DNA of 60,000 nucleotides from Liolophura sinensis (taxonomy: Eukaryota; Mollusca; Polyplacophora; Chitonida; Chitonidae): positions 20,939,608 to 20,999,607 of the forward strand of contig NC_088300.1 in the NCBI RefSeq assembly GCF_032854445.1, written 5' to 3'. Numbering within the stretch: the first letter of the stretch is position 1; each line of letters starts with the position of its first letter. The translations under genes and the position numbers were made by a program. Below are positions 21,401 to 33,850 of the stretch, piece by piece. The notes beneath the pieces were generated by a model, which saw only the letters and a program-made list of their open reading frames with translations, was not told the origin of the DNA and did not search any database.

Positions 21401-24400
21401 ATTGAAAAGGTTGAAGAATGAGGGTACCTTGTTCAACTTTTTCACGTATCAGACCTCAACTTTTTCACATATCAGACCTCTACTTTATATGTAGTTTATC
21501 CGCACCAACAATAAACGAAATTAATATAGAGATTTTAACTTTAGTAGCTGGGCTGGCAAACTTAGAACCTCGAACAAAGTATTAATTTGGTATAAATCTA
21601 GACAGAATAATGTCTTTGAGCTCTCAGATTATGACAAAATAAACACCCTCTGTACATGCAAAGAAGCCAGTAACTATTTGAGTGTAGTGAGAGTAGAACT
21701 GGTATACTTTGTAGACCTGCATCAGATCAGTGCAGTGGAGAATCCAGCGGCAAGGTTTGAGGACACAACAGACAGCATGGACATGATGGGTGAGTCCAGC
21801 AAAGACCGCTGGTATGATGAACTGGAGAACAACAGTGAGCCCCCTGACACGGCCGAGTTTGAGGACCGACAGTCAGATATCAGCGATTACGAAGAAACTC
21901 TAGTCAAGAAGAAAAAACGCAAGGTATGGCATCTTGTCATAAGTTTTGTGTTCGGCCTAGGCAAGTTCAGAAATTTATCAGTCAGTTGGTAAGTGATTAT
22001 ATAATGTGTTTGTTAGTAAGCCAGATTCATACATGTGTGTAAAATTCTGGACTGGTGTTGCTGTGCTGTTCTGGTATTATGCTGTATTGGCACTTGTAGA
22101 TTAGGGCCTGGTTGCTCAAAACTGGTTTAAGACTTAATGCCAGATTTAACTTTAAGAAAAGTCATCAATATAATATATTCGAACAACTGGGCCAAGGAGT
22201 TTAGGGTCCTCAAGAATTAAGCTCTTGCTGTTTCAGACTTAGACTGATTTGTCATGTACCTTCCGAAGGCCTGTGGTTCACTCTGGGGACTCTGTCAAAT
22301 GAGTGAAAAGGTCTTGACCAAGAAGTTCATTCAAACAATCAATCAAGATTTCTGTGATGTCTCTGTGACCTAGTGTTAGTCATTGGAGGACATTGGCATC
22401 AGTGTCATCAGATGTACTAGATTAATCGTCCATATGTAGAGTGTTCGTAGCTGAAATAAAATTCCTCCCTTTTATCACAGCTGAAGACCTATAGATCTGC
22501 TCCAACAATTATCAAGGAATGTCTTTCTACTGAAGAGTCCACACAAATAGGCAGGATATTGCTATACGCATTTCTTCGTTAACATAGCTCTTCACATGCA
22601 CACTGGTTTTAGCATTACATCAAGTAGAAAATGGTCATTGGTGAAGGTTCATTTTTTATATAGTTGAATAGGTGTTGTGTGAGTTAAGTAAAACATTGTG
22701 GAAAGACGAAAATGTCTGTAGAAAAGTGGTAACAGAGATAAAAGTTTATAAAATGGGATTGTAATTTTCTGTATAGGGTGGTCCTGGCAGAGGCAGACGA
22801 AAGATGGCCGACAGAGAAAGAGATGAGAGAGATGATTGGGAAAAACCCTACTCGTGTGAAGGTAAAGGTTGATTTGAACTACCACCATCTGTTGTAGGAA
22901 GTGACTACAGATCAGTTAAATGGATGGCCTTCCATATGATTTCGGTCAATGCGACTCCGCTAATAGAACTCTGCAAATAGGGCCGTGCTATTGAGGTCTT
23001 TATTGCCAGGCTGTATCGGCTGTAGTCCGATAATACCGTGCTGAAGTCAGTTAATAAAAGCCGTTATATTGCAGTGTGTGGAGCACGGTATAAGACACGC
23101 CCAGGGCTAGCCTACCACTACCGACACTTTCATAAGGAGTCTGGGGAGACGGAAGAAGAGCGAGTCCCGACACCCAAGCCCTCCAGTCAACCCCGAGGAG
23201 GCAAGTGGTTTGTATCCAAATATTAAACTTCTTCATGGCCAGTGAAGTGTTGTCTGCCTGTAAGTTTGCCATGCCATAATAAATAGCTGTTGTATGCTTG
23301 CGTCTTCTCCCAGTTATTGTTTTGAGCTTTTAATTGAGTAATTGAGTGTTTTTGATTTTCTTTCACTGTTATTTTCTTTTGATAATTTTTTTTTTGTTTG
23401 ACGTTCTTTTTTGCTACACCCCTTACTAGATGTCCACATCATTTGCTTTTTACTGTATCCTTAATCGCTACTGTTCTGCAAACATGGTAATATTTAACAT
23501 TAACAATCTTTACAAATGTTAGTCTGATAGAATTCCTCACCCATATATGATAACACACTGCATGATTAGGCTTTCTCTTATTGGTTGCTCCCCTTTCCCA
23601 GCCAGTGTGTCTTGTTGAGGCTGTCGGACAAGTGTGGTCTCTAAAATTAACTGTATTTTGTCAATCCTTCCCCATAAATTTGCTACCTCATCTTGTACCT
23701 CAAATTTTATTAATGGTTGATACCATGTGGTTCAGATTTATTATCTGACAAAATTGTATTCTTCAAAGCTCTCTGCATGACCTGTTTTTTTTTTTTTTTT
23801 TTTTTTTCCCATGCTGTTTCCTTAAACTCAAATTTTGCTATTTTGACATTGTATTAATGAACTCCAGTTTGCCTTGCTCATATTTTTATTTTTTTCTGCT
23901 TTGTGGTTTGTACCAGTGTGTGGAAAAAAATGAAAATCAAGCAAGGTTAAAAAAAAAATGACAGAGATCTTTTATTTTGTTGCATTGATTACAGCTGTGC
24001 TACTCGCTTAAAATTTTAATTGGTTTGTTCTAGATAAGGAAATTGTTTTTTAAGCTTTGCACTGACTAGGGTAGGGGAGATAACTTCCTATTATGAACAG
24101 GCTTTTCAGATGCAATGAGCACTGGCACATTTATCCCCCTTTATCTGCTGACCAGCTGTGTTTAGTGCTGGAAGTGAAGCATGCAGCATGCTCTCCGTGA
24201 CCATGTTAACCTTGATCCCTTTTTGTGGCTTTCTCGTATGAGGGCAGTAATTTTAAAAGCAGTAGGGCTATTTCTATGTGTAATTTCTAGTCAACTTTTT
24301 GTGTATGTAAATATGTTACATGCACCTTTCACAGAATTGAGTACAGCATTGAGATGTAGAGGTGTTGCGGTTTGCTTTTAGTTTTACAAACTTCCGGTAG

Positions 24401-27400
24401 CAAATTTTCAAGTTCATTGAAGATGTGGAGTGAATTCTGTAGGATGTTTCATTTATCGGATTATAGTTTTATGATAGAACTGAAGGTTGGTGTTGTCTGT
24501 TTTGTTGCCTTCTTGTAAGAGACAAAAAAAAAATTGAAGTGTTAAACACATTTTCATATTTAATATTTTTTCATTGTAAACAACATCATTTCTCTTAAAA
24601 ATATTTGTACAGAACAATGTCATCAATGTTATTTTGCTTCTTCATTCGAGAAAGCCACAGAGATGCAAGTAAACAAAAATTGACTTGTAACCGGCTTTTA
24701 TTTTTGACTCCTAAATCTTGCTGAAATGAACATTTTCAGCTTTGACCACATAAAATTGTCAGCAGCAGGGGGACCCATTGAAGTGAAAGCCTTCAATGAG
24801 CCGAGGGATTCAAACCAGGGTTAGTCCTCCTATCTTCCATTTTAACAGCTTTGTGTTTGTGCCTAGTGTGATTCCTTCACTGAAGCTCTGGTATGTACTG
24901 TATACTCTATGTACTTGTGATGTCGGCTGTGCTGTCCATGAATGTATGTGTCTGTGAGATCACCGACATTGTCAAGGTGTTGGGCAGTCAACACATCAGG
25001 CCTCAACATGTCCTGCTGACAAGCACTTGGACTGCTTTACGCATTACCAGAGATATAATATCTGATGTCTGGTTATTGTGGTTATGAAGGAAAAATCTTA
25101 ATATTATCATGTACCAAACTCTGTTCAAAGATAATTTTTCCACCTAAATATAAAATTTAACTGGTTGAGCACCACCAATTTGCAATCATTTGGATAATCT
25201 GGTCTGTGTCATATAGAAATTTGCAGCTGGATAAGCCAACAAGTAACTTATGGATGACATTTCAGTTGTTTATTGCACGCGATGTTTTGATGTCAGTTAT
25301 AACATTTTCGTTGGGTTAATAAAAATGTTAGAACACACATGAAAACATCACCTGCAATAGACAAAGAAGTTGTTACCCATAAGTAATGTGTCGACTTGAA
25401 AATTGGGGTGTGTTACCTTGCATACATTTTCTTTATGAATAATGAGCAGAGTAAAAAAAATTTATTTTATCAGTCCTATATTTTGAATAGCGGTTTTGGC
25501 CATGAGAGGCAAAGTGAAAAGGTAGGCCACACGTGTCCTTAGCTTGCTCCTGAATGTTTTGAAGCCTGATTTGTGCTTGTTGTGTGGTAAAGTTTGCATT
25601 AGATGAGAATTACCTGGGAATGTAGTGTTCTTTAAGAAGTGGTGATGGCAAAATAGGTTCTTATATGATAGAATTTCTTCTATATTAGGTGTCTTGCACT
25701 CTGTCTTTGAGCCACTTGATCGCTGAATAGACCTTATTTTGTGAAGTGCCTAAGTGAGACTGTGTGTATATAACAGTATACCACAACAACACATGTTGCT
25801 AAATTCAAAATACATACACAGAAAATGTTCTGAGAATATCATCTGGGGTAACACCATGAAACATGATGTATGCTTGTGTTGTGACAATAAACCTACTTAA
25901 ATCTATCGTTCATAGCCACATGTACATGTGGCGCACTGTTGATATGGTCTCAGTGACTATAGTTAGGGCATGAATACAATCTATATTATTACATGCTGAA
26001 GGTCACAGCATGAAAAGAGACAATGAATGCATGATCTTTTCCTAATTTGTAGGTTCGAATAAATGCTGCTGAAAGGTGGTTTCAAGGATGTGAGATAAAA
26101 AAAAAATAATACTGATAAAAACAAAGGAGAGAAACATTCTGTTGAAGATGTAAATGTCATAGTCATTTACCCACAAACATTACAAGGCTGTCAGCTTTTG
26201 AAAAAACATAGAAAATTTGAAGTACCATTAGGTAAGAAAAAATGATCTGTAAGTTACTATCAGTAGTAGCCTGGACCACATGTGGTCGAGTCTCCTAGGA
26301 AATGAAGATATTTCCATTCATAAATTTCAGATTAAATTTATTTTCCAACAGGGTGTAAAAGTATGATGTGTCTGCCGTGTAGGCACTTGTCAAAATTTTT
26401 GTGTTGTCATTTTATAATACCAGTCAGTTGATTCATTGGATGGTTGCTGCCAGCTACCTGCAGCATATTTTACTTCATTTAATTCTCTGTCCAGTTAGCT
26501 GGCCTTTTTCTGCAAAAAGATAATCATAGCCCGGCCAGTGCTTTAAACATATTCTCATAAAATAGATCATAAATTAAATGAAAAATAAATAAGTACCTTG
26601 ATTACGATGCTTCATTTTAATGTTGTTTACATAGTTTGAGAAAACTTCAATGACATGATGGTGTATGTAGCTTTGTTTGTGAAATATGGTAATCCAGTGG
26701 CAGCAGATGGAATTAATGCTTGCAAGAGCAAACTTTTCCAGAAATACAGACACCAATGAAGTTTTAGTGTCCTTTGAAATTTAGTCCACATTTATTCACA
26801 CCTATATAGTTCCCAGTGCCACTTGTTTGCTTACTTTGTAAGAGCTACACCAGTTTACTGGCGACGGTAGTAGAATGCTGTTGTAATGGTTAATGCTTGG
26901 TGTCTGGTGTCGTGTTGTTACAGTGTGAATTTATTGACAAACCCACAACAGTTCCTTTGTTAGAACATGCACATGTAAGTGTGCTTGCTGTGTTGCTTGT
27001 TTTTATCTGTATTTGTTTATATTATTTTACTTGTTTGATGTTGTGAGGTTTGTAGTTTGTCCTCTTTGCAATGATTATTTTGTACTGGTCTGGTTTTTTT
27101 GCTTTTGTTCTGAAGATTACTAATAATGTGTGTGACCTATGAGTTGGATAAGGGATGGGAATCGTGGAAGCTGCAGTTATGCTTATTGAGACATTACTTT
27201 TGAAGTTGTTTTGCTAAGACCGTCTTTGTCAGCTCATTCTTCTAGTGGCAGTGTGTGTCTTTATGGGTCTCTCATTGCACACACATTCTTTACACATGGG
27301 TTCTCTCCACCCATAAAACTGACTGCCATCATTGTAAATGAAATAGTTTTTAGTGTGGCACTAAACCCGACTCATATAAACAAATAAAGTGTAGCAGATG

Positions 27401-30400
27401 TGATTCAAACATGTCCTTGTGGTTAGTGTGCGAATGCAGAGCCAAGAGCCTCTCACCAATGTGGTCGCTGTGAGTTTGTCCAGCTCATGCTGGTGACCTC
27501 TCCTGTCATACGTGGAACGGTCTGTCAGTAACCTGTGGATGGCTATGGGTTTCCCCTGGGCTTCCCGGTTTCCTCTCACCATAATGCTGCCTGCCATTAT
27601 ATAAGTGAAATATTCTTGAGTACTATGAAAAAACATCAATCAAATAAATAAATAAATAGATTCTAGCATGTTACTTTGCTGAGATTTGATTCAAATTAGC
27701 TAGTGGGATCCATGGGATGATTGCAAAGTGTCACGGTTACTGTGCTGTTATATGATTCAGGAGTTTTGTGACTTTACCCCAAACTACCATTGGTGTCCCA
27801 TGCTGGTGACACCATGTTCTCATTTGCTGTCCCTGTGTCACCATGTTGTGATTTAGTGCCACTGTGACACCATGTTGTGATCCAGTGCCACTGTGTCACT
27901 ATGTTGTGATTCAATGCCACTGTGTCACCATGTTGTGATTCAGTGCCACAGCATCACCATGTTTTCGTTTGATCCCATATTATCACCATGCTGTGATTTG
28001 ATCCTTGCTGTCAGCTTATCCCATGCTGTCAGTATGCTGTGATTTATCCCTTAGTATCACCCTAATGTGAATTGTGGTGGGCTGTGGCTTAATGTGGTCT
28101 AGCATGAAGTTTGCTGGAAGTCTCTTGCCTTGCACCAGTATTAACCGCCACCTTGTGGAAGAGAATGGTGTTAAACAGTCTTTAAATTGATCTCATACTG
28201 TCACTGTACTGTGATATGCTGAGATATGATGTCATAGTGTATCTGTTGTGATTTGGGTTCACTTTGAAATCTCACTCCGGGAAGTTAATTTGAGACGCAA
28301 ACTTTTTGCCATTTTTTCATCTTATTGACTAGTATAAAATAGTAGTGGATTTCTGTGATTATGTCTGTTCTCTTACATGTTGACACTTATAATGCACTAA
28401 ATCAACTCTATTCTGGCTTTGTGGTTAAACATACGTGTATATTTTGAAGGAATAAAAAAATAAGAAGAAAAATTTAGCTTTTCTTAAATCCAGGTGGCAT
28501 ATGCAAACTGCGTGTAAATGTATAAGTTGATTCCTAAATTCGTGTAAGGTTGAAAGGGTAGTACAATTAAGAATGTTGTTCACTCTCATTTCTCAAGTGT
28601 ACATAAGTGGTTGATTCTTGTCAAAAGTTTATTGTCCTACTGCGGTGTGAACATCAAGGCCCTGTTTTTCAACGTGCACATAGCGCTTCATGTATTGAAT
28701 ATACATGTAACTTCTATGGCAATCAATAATGTAAATATTACATTGTCATAGTTGGTTGCATGTAGCGTAATGGTCACTTTGTGAAATGAGGCCCCTGTAT
28801 CTAATTGTGAGGTAGTAATAAGTGCAGTGATAACATCACTAATAATCACTTACTCACTCAGACCAATACTGTTTACTCACCTTGTAGACCTCTTACCTTG
28901 CCTGTAGTGTAGCAGCTTGGGACCTTTCTCACAACTTTCTCACCCTGACAGCATTATATCGTTTTTACATGTATTTAATATTTTACTCCTCAGATGCCTT
29001 TCCTATTTCCATAAAGTAAAATTGTGCTGTATTTCTAATTATTTGCTATCTTGCTTACTTTCTGATTTACTTCGGGAACCAACCTGCGGATGGTTGTGGG
29101 TTTCCCAGGGCTTTGCCCAGTTTTCACACACCATAATGCTGGCCGTTGTCGTAGGAGTGAAATATTCTTGAGTACGGCATAAAACACCAATCAAATAAAT
29201 AAATAATTTTTGAGTCCCTCACTTGCTTTTTCATGTATTGTAAGTATTGTTGAGGACCTTTGCAGACACGTGTTCAAATCCAGGCTTTGCTGGTTTTGCT
29301 GAGGCTGTATTGTCAGGCGCTATGTGAAAGGAAGTGGTGTCAATTGGCCATAAACTGGTTAGCCTAAATCCCAATCAAATATACTTACATATATTTTACT
29401 TTGCACTAAGCAACCGTCTTTAACAGTTTTATGTGACCTAAAAGCTTGGCCAGAGTCTGCAAGCTTGGTTTGTTTGGGCGGTATTTAGCATCCTCCAGCT
29501 CACATTTACTGATTATCAAGTTTTGATAAGTAAGAAATGAAATGAATCACTTCATTATGGCAGTGAATTTTTAGTCCAGTATGGTGATTTCAAACCGGTC
29601 CTACAAACTTCTTTTTCAGAAGAATGTACATGTAATATTTGCCTGAAGAAGATTAATGTAGCAAGTCCAAAGATGAAATTGTTATAGACATAGTTAACTG
29701 GGTGTTAATTGCCTTGTATTATTGTCTTCACAAATGTAAGAGGTAGCTGTAATGTGTGGTGTGCATCTTTGTGTTTCAAAATGGGGAGAACTAAGTCTGC
29801 TGCCATTCCTAAAAATGGTGATACACAAAGCTATCATAAATCTTGTGATTTTCCTAATTTGGTTGAAAACACCTGAGCTGATTTAGGCACAGCTGTAATT
29901 TCCCATGCAGTTGGTTTTGTGTTCAGCATTTGTCAAGCAGTGCAACATGTAAAAACTGGGAATTTCATGTCAAAAAAAGCAGTCAAATGTAACTGGAAAT
30001 CTGATGATCATTAGCCCAGGTCAACTAAAAAATTGTCCATGCCCTTCTCTCAGTAACACTGGATATCAATTTCAAATTATGCCCATACAAAGGCATTTGG
30101 CACTGATGTTACGTAAAAAAAACAGCTTGATGACAATAATTTTTTATGTGATATTTTTAGTCCATTGATGATTTTATAATTTAGTTGATTTTAAAAATGT
30201 GAGGAATGTGAAAATGTGAAAGTAAACTGGAAATCTAGATTTTGTGAAAAAAAGCATCTCCTACACTGACATGTTTACAAATTCGCGCATGTATGTGAGG
30301 ACACATTTTGCCCATTTGAAGGCATTTTTTTTGTCTCCTGGACAAAAAGTAATTCAGTCACATGAATGAATGCTACTTTTTTTATTTTTTATTTTATTTA

Positions 30401-33400
30401 AATGTTTGAGCTTACCTTGTGCATTAGTTTGATTGTACATGTAGAAAACATTGCGGTGTAGGCTGGAGATAAAGTGTAAGTGATATTGCAGTTGAAACAC
30501 AGTGTATTTCCTCAGTGAAACCCCTGCTCTTTGTAATGGAGACCTGATTGATGTCTGGATGCACAACTTATCACGGCAGTATACTGAGCAAATGTTTTAG
30601 TCTCACTTGCCTATTTTAGTAGCTAGGTATCTTCGTATTGAACAGTGATTCGGAGCATTGAGATAGTGTCACTTTCCATTTTGACCTGGTAAGACGTGAA
30701 CATTCCACACATGTAGGCCTGACATTTGTTAAGTCAGTTTGACACACTGCTACACTTAAACCACCCACTCTACCCACAGTTCGGAGCTGTAACTTGTGCT
30801 TGCTCTTGAAGATACTTGTTGGGACAGCTAAACTTACAACAACTCCTTCGTAGGCTAGTTTTTTCATGACTTGGTGATAGTGAGATATTGTTATTTAAGG
30901 AATGTCTGTCACTCACGCTTCGGTTTCTGTCCAATAACTGTGCCAAGTATTGTCTGATGTTGATAAAATTGTGTGCTGGTTCACATAGTTTAACCCCACA
31001 TCAGTTTGATCCATTGACAACTTTTGCATATTCATTGAATTGTGTGATTGTTATTGCATTCAGTTCAGTGCAATAATTATTTAAAATATTGTCTGATTTT
31101 GATAAAAGTAGCTGTATCTGTGCCTAAGTTTTACATATCATGTATGAATGATTTCCTGGATTCTGATTGGCCATCAGTTTCCATGCAATAACTGCCTCAA
31201 ATTTTATAAGATTTTAATTAAATTTTGTGTGCAGATTCATTTTGTGGCCCCTCTGATCATTTTCAATAGACTAGTTCAGTCAAAGAATAAGTTTTGCGTA
31301 TTCAGAGATATTCTTATACCATGTACTTTGTTTCACAAAGTGTACATAACTTCTGTTGAGCGCATGACCCAAAACACTGCGTGTACTATACAAATAAGTA
31401 CTTTCTGTTCTGGTACTTGCTCTCATCCGATGGAATGAACACCTTGGGACACCAGTAAAAGAGTGTTACCATGATTATGTCTTCCCTGCTTTGTCTTTGT
31501 ATTAACCTAAAGCATAGTTTTGCAGAGTCGTATTTTCCATTGATAACAAGGTGCTCTGGTGTAGAGGTTATTAGGATCAGGCTATTAGAGTGATCGGTGG
31601 AGGGAGCTACATGTTCTTGTCTTGTGATTGACATAATATGTGTACCTATCTATCTCGTATTTATCTAATGACCACCTTCCTTCGTTACAGCCAAGAATGC
31701 AGATGGAAAGGTGGCGCCTAACAACTACTGTGACTTCTGTCTGGGTGATGCCAGTGACAACAAGAAGACGAAGCAGCCGGAGGAGCTGGTCTCCTGTAGC
31801 GACTGTGGCCGCTCAGGTAAACACTAGAAATATTATAAACGCCAGTCTAAAATCAGCTTTATAATTTAATGAAATTCGCCAGAGATTTAATGATTTATCT
31901 CTGCTTTAGACCTGTTTGCTTGCACTGGGTGGCTCTGATGTTAAAAGAGTCAAACATGTTCCGTTTGAAGACAAATTTAAATATTGGCAATCATTGTACC
32001 TCGACTAATTCCTATGCACAGTGCTTGACACAAGGGGATGGGCAATATCCTGGTGAGCCAATTGCCATTATTCTTTGATCATCATGTGGGGTGTCTTTAA
32101 CACAGCGTTTCAGTGAGACAGCACGAAAAATATGTCCTTGAATTTAATGTCCTTTCCTAATATGTAAAAGTATTAGGACTGGACTGTTACAAGGAAATGC
32201 TTTCATATGGCCAGAAAACCCAGAGCAAACGAATTAGCCAAATCTTATAATTTTCTTATCTGTTGTTCTAAATACATCAAAATTCCTTGCTCTTCAACCC
32301 ATGAAATGCACACCTTTCTGACACCAGTAAAAAGTCTTGTCATTCAGTTTATCTGTATACCAATCTGTTTTTCAGGCCATCCAACCTGTCTACAGTTCAC
32401 CCCTAATATGATAATATCTGTGAAGAAGTACCCCTGGCAGTGTATAGAATGCAAATCATGTGGATTGTGTGGCACCTCAGACAATGATGTGAGCAGAGTA
32501 CAAACTGTTCTGTTTTATAGAAATCGTATATTTATAGATAAAGATGTTTGTGGACAATACATTTTCAATTCGGAAATAAAAAACTTTGTATTTTAGAGTA
32601 TCATTTAGCTTATGTGTTTCATTCTGTTTAAAAAAGAAAAATATTTGCTAAGTTTAGCAAGACTATATCAGTAGATCAGTTGTAGTAAATGTACTCAACC
32701 AGTGCCTGGTACAACAATATGATTAAGGTTAATTCTTGTTGTTTGTATGTGCAATATATGGTTAGTGATATTTTCAAGCCTGTACATTTGCTGAAATATC
32801 TTCAGATCTCTGAAGCCAAATCCACAAAGCTACTTCTGACTTAGTCAAAATTTCAAACCTCCCTAAAAGGCTTAGTTTTTGGTACTAGAAGCTGAAATGT
32901 AGATACATATGCCTTAAGATAACAATGAATTGACGAGCAAAATTTTAACTTCTAGAGCCCAACAATTATTCCTAAAATAGTATTTCAAATTTTGACTTAC
33001 GTCAGAAGGAGCTTTGTAGAATCGACCCCTGTTGTCTAAAGCCTTAAATATAACCTAAGCAGTTGATGGAATGTTTATATAAGGTGTTATGACTGTTCTG
33101 TCAGGACCAGCTTCTGTTCTGTGACGATTGTGACCGGGGCTATCACATGTACTGTCTGAACCCTCCACTGGCTGAGCCACCAGAAGGTATGTATACACAG
33201 ACAGCTCATGTAATACATCAACAAAAGTTTACTGACAGGTTCTAAACTGCTGCTCCTATAACACACTGAAACGGACTGAACGATTTCAACTCCATTAACT
33301 GAATAGTGGTAACAGCTCAGTGACTACATCTTAATAAAACTTTATGAATTTTGTGAGGTAACATCAAAGAATCTGATATTTAGTTGGTATATTGGCATTT

Positions 33401-33850
33401 TGAGAGGAACACTGGGAATATTAGAAACAAGAATGGACTGTTTCTGCAGAGCAACAATGCTTAGGCATTATGTTCAGCTTGGGACTGTAGCCTAGTATTC
33501 GTAGAGCACTGTCGGAAGTACATAATGTGATAATGTTTTCTTAAATGCTTTACCACAAGAGGAGTAACAGAAGATGATTTTCACGGAACATGTGTAACTG
33601 TCTTTTGTGGTTTGTCTTTTGAACATTGATTTGGAAACCTGGCAAAATGAAAAGTAAATAATTCAGGCAACAATGCCCATGTCATAAAGGTTCCCAATAA
33701 CCCTACCTCGTCATCCTGTTATTACCGCCATTATTACCATCTTAATCCTACACTGACCATGACTTGCTCTCTTTGATAACAGGTAGCTGGAGCTGTCACC
33801 TGTGCATTGAAGAGTTCCATGGAGGGAAGAAGCCAGAAGGGATGCAGTAG
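18365..33850 (+). CDS. DPF family protein (requiem/BAF45), complete
   Basis: Orthologue of vertebrate DPF1/2/3, a subunit of BAF (SWI/SNF) chromatin remodellers; the tandem PHD module reads acylated histone H3. Exons: 18365-18411, 20309-20475, 20958-21073, 21726-21923, 22777-22861, 23075-23200, 31691-31816, 32376-32488, 33105-33186, 33783-33850. All phases agree, giving 375 residues (DPF2 has 391). Order: requiem N-terminal domain (about 15-85, with [14 protein letters not shown]), acidic-basic linker, one C2H2 finger (C203, C206, H219, H224), then double PHD (about 260-375). The start ATG has A at -3 and G at +4. Exon 6 appears to end at a GC donor. DPF1, 2 and 3 split within vertebrates, so a single invertebrate gene should not be named after one of them. 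Nuclear. Confidence 0.94.
20176..20256 (+). mobile_element. SINE 3' fragment
   Basis: About 80 bases with GGGTTTCCTGCCCTCCATAA, GTGAAATATTCTTACAGC and a GTAAATAAATAG tail. In DPF intron 1, just upstream of exon 2. Confidence 0.7.
20309..20475 (+). CDS. DPF coding exon 2 (requiem N-terminal domain)
   Basis: Encodes [20 protein letters not shown], then [20 protein letters not shown] and [11 protein letters not shown], the signature of the DPF/requiem N-terminal domain. Phase 1 out. Confidence 0.93.
20958..21073 (+). CDS. DPF coding exon 3
   Basis: Encodes [18 protein letters not shown], matching ASGQLYSYPARRWRKKR of DPF2, followed by a diverged segment. Donor GTGAGT, phase 0. Confidence 0.92.
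21726..21923 (+). CDS. DPF coding exon 4 (acidic linker)
   Basis: Encodes [20 protein letters not shown] and, further on, [20 protein letters not shown]. The acceptor at 21725 is the only nearby AG that keeps the reading frame; the polypyrimidine tract is weak. The start is therefore less sure than the end (AAG then GTATGG). Confidence 0.78.
22777..22861 (+). CDS. DPF coding exon 5 (start of C2H2 finger)
   Basis: Encodes [20 protein letters not shown], then WEKPYSCE, the linker and first cysteine of the C2H2 finger. Phase 1 out. Confidence 0.9.
23075..23200 (+). CDS. DPF coding exon 6 (C2H2 finger, GC donor)
   Basis: Completes the finger: [20 protein letters not shown], then a P/S/T-rich linker. 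The frame needed by exon 7 is met only if the exon ends GAG and the intron begins GCAAGT, the textbook GC-AG donor. Reading through gives a stop after eight more codons (23223-23225), that is, a possible short isoform without PHD fingers. Confidence 0.85.
23785..23807. repeat. 23-base poly(T) tract in DPF intron 6
   Basis: An uninterrupted T run. It could be a pyrimidine tract, a remnant of a minus-strand retroelement tail, or a homopolymer. No adjacent element was recognised. Confidence 0.85.
27413..27659 (+). mobile_element. SINE copy, diverged
   Basis: Retains GCCTCTCACCAATGTGGTCG, the CATAATGCTG segment, AAGTGAAATATTCTTGAGTA and an (AAAT)n tail. The tRNA-like head is badly decayed. In DPF intron 6. 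Confidence 0.85.
27785..28070. repeat. Minisatellite of about 32 bases in DPF intron 6
   Basis: About eight diverging units built on ATGTTGTGATTCAGTGCCAC followed by TGTCACC. The central units are the most alike and both edges decay. It does not involve an exon. Confidence 0.85.
29076..29206 (+). mobile_element. SINE copy, 5'-truncated
   Basis: Only the 3' half is present: AACCTGCGGATGGTTGTGGG, CCATAATGCTGGCCGTTG, ATTCTTGAGTACGGC, then an AAATAAATAAAT tail. In DPF intron 6. Confidence 0.85.
31691..31816 (+). CDS. DPF coding exon 7 (PHD1 start)
   Basis: Encodes [20 protein letters not shown], then [14 protein letters not shown]. This closely matches the first PHD of DPF2. Phase 1 at both ends. 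Confidence 0.95.
32376..32488 (+). CDS. DPF coding exon 8 (PHD1 end, PHD2 start)
   Basis: Encodes [20 protein letters not shown], then [18 protein letters not shown], the junction of the two PHD fingers. Donor GTGAGC, phase 0. Confidence 0.95.
33105..33186 (+). CDS. DPF coding exon 9 (PHD2)
   Basis: Encodes [20 protein letters not shown], then PLAEPPEG. The acidic DDCDRGYH core of the second PHD is intact. Confidence 0.95.
33783..33850 (+). CDS. DPF coding exon 10 (end of PHD2, stop)
   Basis: Encodes [20 protein letters not shown], then Q and a TAG stop at 33848-33850. The last cysteine pair (SCHLC) is present. Confidence 0.94.

Noticed and set aside
21400-21485. Short duplicated CTTTTTCACGTATCAGACCTC words in DPF intron 3
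   Set aside because: Only two partial copies of about 30 bases; too little to call an array.
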